Assembly: GCA_030824295.1 (NCBI GenBank)
Contig: JAVBYA010000151.1
Span: 1-10,463, forward strand
Source of the DNA: Bacteroidota bacterium
Lineage (GTDB): Bacteria; Bacteroidota; Ignavibacteria; UBA10030; UBA8401
Length of the DNA stretch: 10,463 bases
Reading direction: 5' to 3'
The notes beneath the pieces were generated by a model. It searched no databases. It worked only from the letters and a program-made list of their open reading frames with translations, and was not told the origin of the DNA. The translations under genes and the position numbers were made by a program. Positions 7,682 to 10,463 of this stretch are shown in pieces. Position 1 is the first letter of the stretch, and each line of letters opens with the position of its first letter.

Positions 7682-8791
7682 ATGTCGAACATCATCCACG
7701 ATGAAAACCCAAAACTGATGAAGGGGAATGAAGCCCTGGCGGAAGCATCACTGCGCGCCGGACTTCAGGCCTACTTCGGTTATCCCATCACTCCGCAATC
7801 CGAGATCCTCGAGTACCTCGAGGAGAAAGCGCCGCAGCATCCCGACACCGTCGTACTGCAGGCGGAGAGCGAAGTGGCTTCCATCAATATGGTGTACGGT
7901 GCCGCCGGTGCCGGTGCACGCGTCATGACCACATCCTCAAGTCCCGGCATCAGTCTTATGCAGGAAGGGATCTCGTACATCGCTGCGGCGGAACTTCCGT
8001 GCGTCATTGCCAATGTGCAGCGGGGCGGTCCCGGACTCGGTACCATCCAGCCGGCGCAGGGGGATTATTTCCAGGCGGTGAAAGGGGGCGGTCATGGTGA
8101 TTACCATATGATCGTTCTTGCGCCATCGTCCGTGCAGGAGATGGCGGATTTCGTCTTCGACGGATTCCGACTTGCAGAGGAATATCGTATGCCCTCCATG
8201 ATCCTTGCGGATGGTGCGCTCGGACAGATGATGGAGAAGATCTATCTGCCGAAAGCCGGTTCGCTGCCCAAGCAGGATGAACCGTGGGCCACGGTCGGCA
8301 AGCCGGCCGCACGCGAACGCAACTATATCACCTCGCTCCACATCGAACCGGATAAGATGGAGATGATCAATCTGCATCTGCAGGACAAGTACCGCAAACT
8401 GAAGAAAGAGGTCCGCTGCGAGCTGACCAATGTTGAGAATGCCGATATCATCCTCGTGGCGTTCGGACTGACCGCCCGCATCTGCAACAAAGTGATGGAA
8501 CTGGCGCGCGCCAAAGGATTGAACGTCGGCGTGCTGCGGCCCATCACGCTCTATCCGTTCCCCACAGAGATCATCGCACAGTATGCCGATCCGATGCGGA
8601 TGTTCCTCACCGTGGAAATGAACGCAGGACAGATGGTGGAGGATGTCCGGCTTGCCGTGAACGGCCGCTGCCCGGTCTATTTCAAGGGCCGCATGGGCGG
8701 AATGGTCCCCACACCGGAAGAGATCCTTCTGGAAGTGGAAGCGATGGCGGAGAAACAGCGCATCACCAATCAGTCAGCGGGGTACTTATGA
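7682..8791 (+). CDS. korA: 2-oxoacid:ferredoxin oxidoreductase alpha subunit (VorB/KorA type)
   Basis: A 369-residue cytoplasmic subunit. The start at 7682 is chosen because it follows the delta-subunit stop by 20 bases with purine-rich AAGGA/GAGAG ahead. The same frame runs further up to an ATG at 7544, but that part overlaps the ferredoxin gene and is not plausible protein. Family motifs are LMKGNEALAEA (12-22), GYPITPQSEI (33-42), LQAESEVASINMVYGAAGAG (59-78), TTSSSPGISLMQEG (83-96), then RGGPGLGTIQPAQGDYFQ and KGGGHGDYH. The RGGPGLG and KGGGHGDY forms fit the family named VorB (3-methyl-2-oxobutanoate dehydrogenase subunit) better than archaeal KorA. The C-terminal half carries the transketolase-C-like domain (FGLTARICNKVMELA, VLRPITLYPFP, VEMNAGQMVEDVRLAV). 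It forms the active site with the beta subunit and contributes CoA/2-oxoacid binding. Its last four bases overlap the beta-subunit start (ATGA), indicating translational coupling. Confidence 0.92.
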   Translation: MSNIIHDENPKLMKGNEALAEASLRAGLQAYFGYPITPQSEILEYLEEKAPQHPDTVVLQAESEVASINMVYGAAGAGARVMTTSSSPGISLMQEGISYIAAAELPCVIANVQRGGPGLGTIQPAQGDYFQAVKGGGHGDYHMIVLAPSSVQEMADFVFDGFRLAEEYRMPSMILADGALGQMMEKIYLPKAGSLPKQDEPWATVGKPAARERNYITSLHIEPDKMEMINLHLQDKYRKLKKEVRCELTNVENADIILVAFGLTARICNKVMELARAKGLNVGVLRPITLYPFPTEIIAQYADPMRMFLTVEMNAGQMVEDVRLAVNGRCPVYFKGRMGGMVPTPEEILLEVEAMAEKQRITNQSAGYL

Positions 8792-9558
8792 ACAGCACTG
8801 TGAACGAACAGATGGAAGTGGTCTATCATAAACCGCAGACCCTCACCGATACACCGATGCATTATTGCCCGGGCTGCGGTCACGGTGTTGTGCATCGAGT
8901 ATTGATGGAAGTGATCGACGAGATGGGGATCGCCGAACGGACGGTCGGAGTTGCTCCTGTCGGATGCTCGGTCTTCGCCTATCACTATATGAATGTCGAT
9001 ATGCAGGAGGCGGCGCACGGACGCGCCAGTGCTGTTGCGACCGGTGTACGCCGTGTATTGCCGGACAAGTTCGTCTTCTCCTATCAGGGGGACGGTGATC
9101 TGGCGGCGATCGGAACAGGCGAGACCATACACACCATCAATCGCGGCGAGAACATCTTGATGGTGTTCGTGAACAACGGCATCTACGGGATGACCGGCGG
9201 CCAGATGGCTCCGACATCGCTGTGCGGAATGGTCACCAGTACATCGCCGTACGGCAGGGACGCAGCGCAGGTCGGGCATCCGCTGAAGATCACGGAGATG
9301 ATCGCCCAGCTTCCCGGTGCGTACTTTGTTGCACGTCACTCGGTTCACACACCCTCCGCAGTACGGAAACTGAAGAAAGCGTTCAAAGCCTCTTTTGAAG
9401 CACAGAAGGAGAAGAAAGGGACCTGCTTCATCGAAGTGGTCTCCAATTGTCCTTCCGGCTGGAAGATGACTCCGAACGAATCCAACGCATGGATGGAACA
9501 ACACATGTTCCCGCACTTCCCTCCGGGCGATATCAAGGTCCCGGCATCGATGAAATGA
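8788..9558 (+). CDS. korB: 2-oxoacid:ferredoxin oxidoreductase beta subunit, thiamine-diphosphate binding
   Basis: A 256-residue subunit that binds thiamine diphosphate and usually one [4Fe-4S] cluster. CPGCGH at residues 27-32 is the family's conserved cysteine-containing N-terminal motif. The TPP/Mg motif is GDGD at 101-104, followed by NN at 129-130 and GIYGMTGGQ (131-139). Other conserved stretches are APVGCSVFAYHY and HGRASAVATGVRRV. Length is normal for the family, or slightly short. The start overlaps the alpha-subunit stop by four bases. Together with alpha it decarboxylates a 2-oxoacid to acyl-CoA and passes two electrons to the delta subunit, or runs the reverse with strongly reduced ferredoxin. 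Sequence does not decide between 2-oxoglutarate and branched-chain 2-oxoacids. Confidence 0.92.
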   Translation: MNSTVNEQMEVVYHKPQTLTDTPMHYCPGCGHGVVHRVLMEVIDEMGIAERTVGVAPVGCSVFAYHYMNVDMQEAAHGRASAVATGVRRVLPDKFVFSYQGDGDLAAIGTGETIHTINRGENILMVFVNNGIYGMTGGQMAPTSLCGMVTSTSPYGRDAAQVGHPLKITEMIAQLPGAYFVARHSVHTPSAVRKLKKAFKASFEAQKEKKGTCFIEVVSNCPSGWKMTPNESNAWMEQHMFPHFPPGDIKVPASMK

Positions 9559-9611
9559 AATTCAGGAACATCCCCGCGGCGGTGCTGCGGCTCGGATGAA
9601 TGAGGTCACGA

Positions 9612-10172
9612 ATGGTACAATCACAGGAAATGATCATTGCAGGGTTCGGAGGGCAAGGGGTGCTCTCCATGGGTCAGATCATCGCGTACTCGGCGATGAA
9701 AGAGGGGAAAGAGGTCAGCTGGATGCCGGCATACGGTCCGGAGATGCGGGGAGGTACGGCCAACTGCATCGTCATCGTTTCGCCGGCCAAGGTCAGCTCG
9801 CCCATCGTTACAACGTTCGATTCCGCCGTCATTCTCAATCAGCCGTCGCTGGAGAAATTCGAAGCGAAGGTGAAATCAGGAGGACTTCTGCTGTGCGAGC
9901 GTTCCACGATCATAACGCCCAGCGTCCGAACGGACATCGAGCAGTTGATGGTCCCGGCCACGGAAATGGCGGTAGCGATGGGAAAGAAACAAGTAGCGAA
10001 CATGATCCTGCTCGGTGCGTTCCTGGAGCGGCGGCCGGTGGTCAGCATTGCGAACGTTCTTGCAGCGCTGCATGATGTGCTGCCGGAGCGTCATCACCAT
10101 CTGATACCGCTGAACGAAGAGGCGCTGCATTCCGGTGCTCAATTCGCAGCAGAACATTTTCAGGCAGTCTAA
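9612..10172 (+). CDS. korC: 2-oxoacid:ferredoxin oxidoreductase gamma subunit
   Basis: A 186-residue gamma subunit of the 2-oxoacid:acceptor oxidoreductase family. Key motifs are IIAGFGGQGVLSMGQIIA (residues 8-25) and the hallmark YGPEMRGGTANC (41-52), followed by a Rossmann-like alternation typical of this domain. The start at 9612 is chosen because GAGG (9602-9605) lies six bases upstream. An in-frame ATG at 9600 would add four residues but has no comparable ribosome site. It follows the beta subunit after a 53-base gap, the widest spacing in the operon, with no convincing terminator inside. The gamma domain contacts CoA in related enzymes. The stop codon overlaps an ATG of the next frame (TAATG at 10170-10174), so expression is coupled downstream. 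Confidence 0.9.
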   Translation: MVQSQEMIIAGFGGQGVLSMGQIIAYSAMKEGKEVSWMPAYGPEMRGGTANCIVIVSPAKVSSPIVTTFDSAVILNQPSLEKFEAKVKSGGLLLCERSTIITPSVRTDIEQLMVPATEMAVAMGKKQVANMILLGAFLERRPVVSIANVLAALHDVLPERHHHLIPLNEEALHSGAQFAAEHFQAV

Positions 10173-10183
10173 TGGGAGGGAAT

Positions 10184-10441
10184 ATGTCATTACAACAATT
10201 CCGTTGTGAACAAACATGCCGGAACACCTGTTCCGCACTGACGAAGGCCATGCAGCTCGAGTCCGAGATCGTCCGTCTCTCCGAAGAGATGATGCAGCAG
10301 TGCGATGACGACACCATCAAATCGTTCATTGCGGAACTGGCGGAGAACAGCAGCGAGCAGGTGATGACCATCATGCAAAAGCTGAACGAAGTACGGGCCC
10401 GGATGCAGATCTACAATAATATGAACGGCATGTTCAACTGA
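10184..10441 (+). CDS. Small cysteine-containing helical protein, last gene of the oxidoreductase operon; function unknown
   Basis: An 85-residue acidic, almost wholly helical protein with no signal peptide or membrane segment. GGAGG at 10175-10179, four bases upstream, favours ATG 10184. The alternative ATG 10172 overlaps the gamma stop as TAATG and would add four residues (MGGN). The N-terminus carries Cys8, Cys12 and Cys16 at four-residue spacing, on one helix face, and a fourth Cys40 lies at the turn. Residues 22-70 (AMQLESEI, DDDTIKSFIAELAENSSEQV) resemble one helical hairpin of rubrerythrin/ferritin-like proteins. However, the ExxH metal motif is replaced by a Ser...Gln pair, so iron binding of that kind is unlikely. 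Position directly behind delta-alpha-beta-gamma suggests an accessory or fifth subunit, as in the forDABGE operon of Hydrogenobacter thermophilus; I cannot compare it with ForE from memory. The gene is real on coding-frame, ribosome-site and operon grounds; its function is not established. Confidence 0.8.
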   Translation: MSLQQFRCEQTCRNTCSALTKAMQLESEIVRLSEEMMQQCDDDTIKSFIAELAENSSEQVMTIMQKLNEVRARMQIYNNMNGMFN

Positions 10442-10463
10442 CCGCTGCGCTCACCTACCTGAG

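Noticed and set aside
9559..9611. GC-rich CCGC...GCGG hairpin (9574-9590) between beta and gamma subunits
   Set aside because: Only a four-base stem and no T-run; too weak for a terminator or defined regulatory element.
10442..10463. Sequence after the last stop codon
   Set aside because: Only 22 bases remain; no hairpin or gene start can be judged.
1..10463. CRISPR arrays, tRNA/rRNA genes, insertion sequences, phage or defence genes
   Set aside because: No direct-repeat array, cloverleaf-like sequence, transposase motif or terminal repeats seen; the window is ordinary metabolic and secreted-protein chromosome.

Overview
The window looks like the chromosome of a FCB-group bacterium close to Ignavibacteria/Chlorobi or related Bacteroidota lineages. 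Two large secreted proteins end in type IX secretion (T9SS) sorting domains with the N-[YF]PNPFNP signature that is common in that group. A ferredoxin-dependent 2-oxoacid oxidoreductase operon points to anaerobic or low-oxygen metabolism. All genes lie on the + strand. This placement is an inference from protein features; no rRNA or taxonomic marker is present.

Region 1 (1-2957). The window opens inside a secreted GHL10 (DUF187) glycoside-hydrolase-like protein with a golvesin-like C-terminal domain and a T9SS tail. Twenty-nine bases later comes a polytopic membrane protein of the DUF5009/HGSNAT-like acyltransferase group (COG4299, sometimes called NagX). The pair probably forms a transcription unit for handling amino-sugar glycans.

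Region 2 (2958-7144). An AT-rich 148-base gap with weak promoter-like sequence leads to a 1324-residue secreted modular protein. Its order is: signal peptide, DUF4623-like region, Ig-like stretch, OB-fold-like region, two tandem near-identical galactose-binding-like domains, a CBM9-like domain, and a T9SS tail. No catalytic domain is recognisable. A strong bipartite hairpin terminator follows it.

Region 3 (7145-7400). This AT-rich leader holds a candidate sigma70-type promoter with a perfect TATAAT. A 12-base palindrome sits at the expected transcription start, and an 8-base inverted repeat lies further down.

Region 4 (7401-10441). A tight operon encodes a four-subunit 2-oxoacid:ferredoxin oxidoreductase in the order delta (2x[4Fe-4S] ferredoxin), alpha (VorB-type), beta (TPP-binding) and gamma. 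A fifth small cysteine-containing helical protein of unknown function follows. Together the four subunits oxidatively decarboxylate a 2-oxoacid to acyl-CoA with reduction of ferredoxin, or run the reverse carboxylation. Whether the substrate is 2-oxoglutarate or a branched-chain 2-oxoacid cannot be settled from sequence alone. The small fifth gene is the most interesting open question: its position matches the D-A-B-G-E order of five-subunit enzymes, and its sequence resembles half of a ferritin-like domain that has lost its metal ligands.
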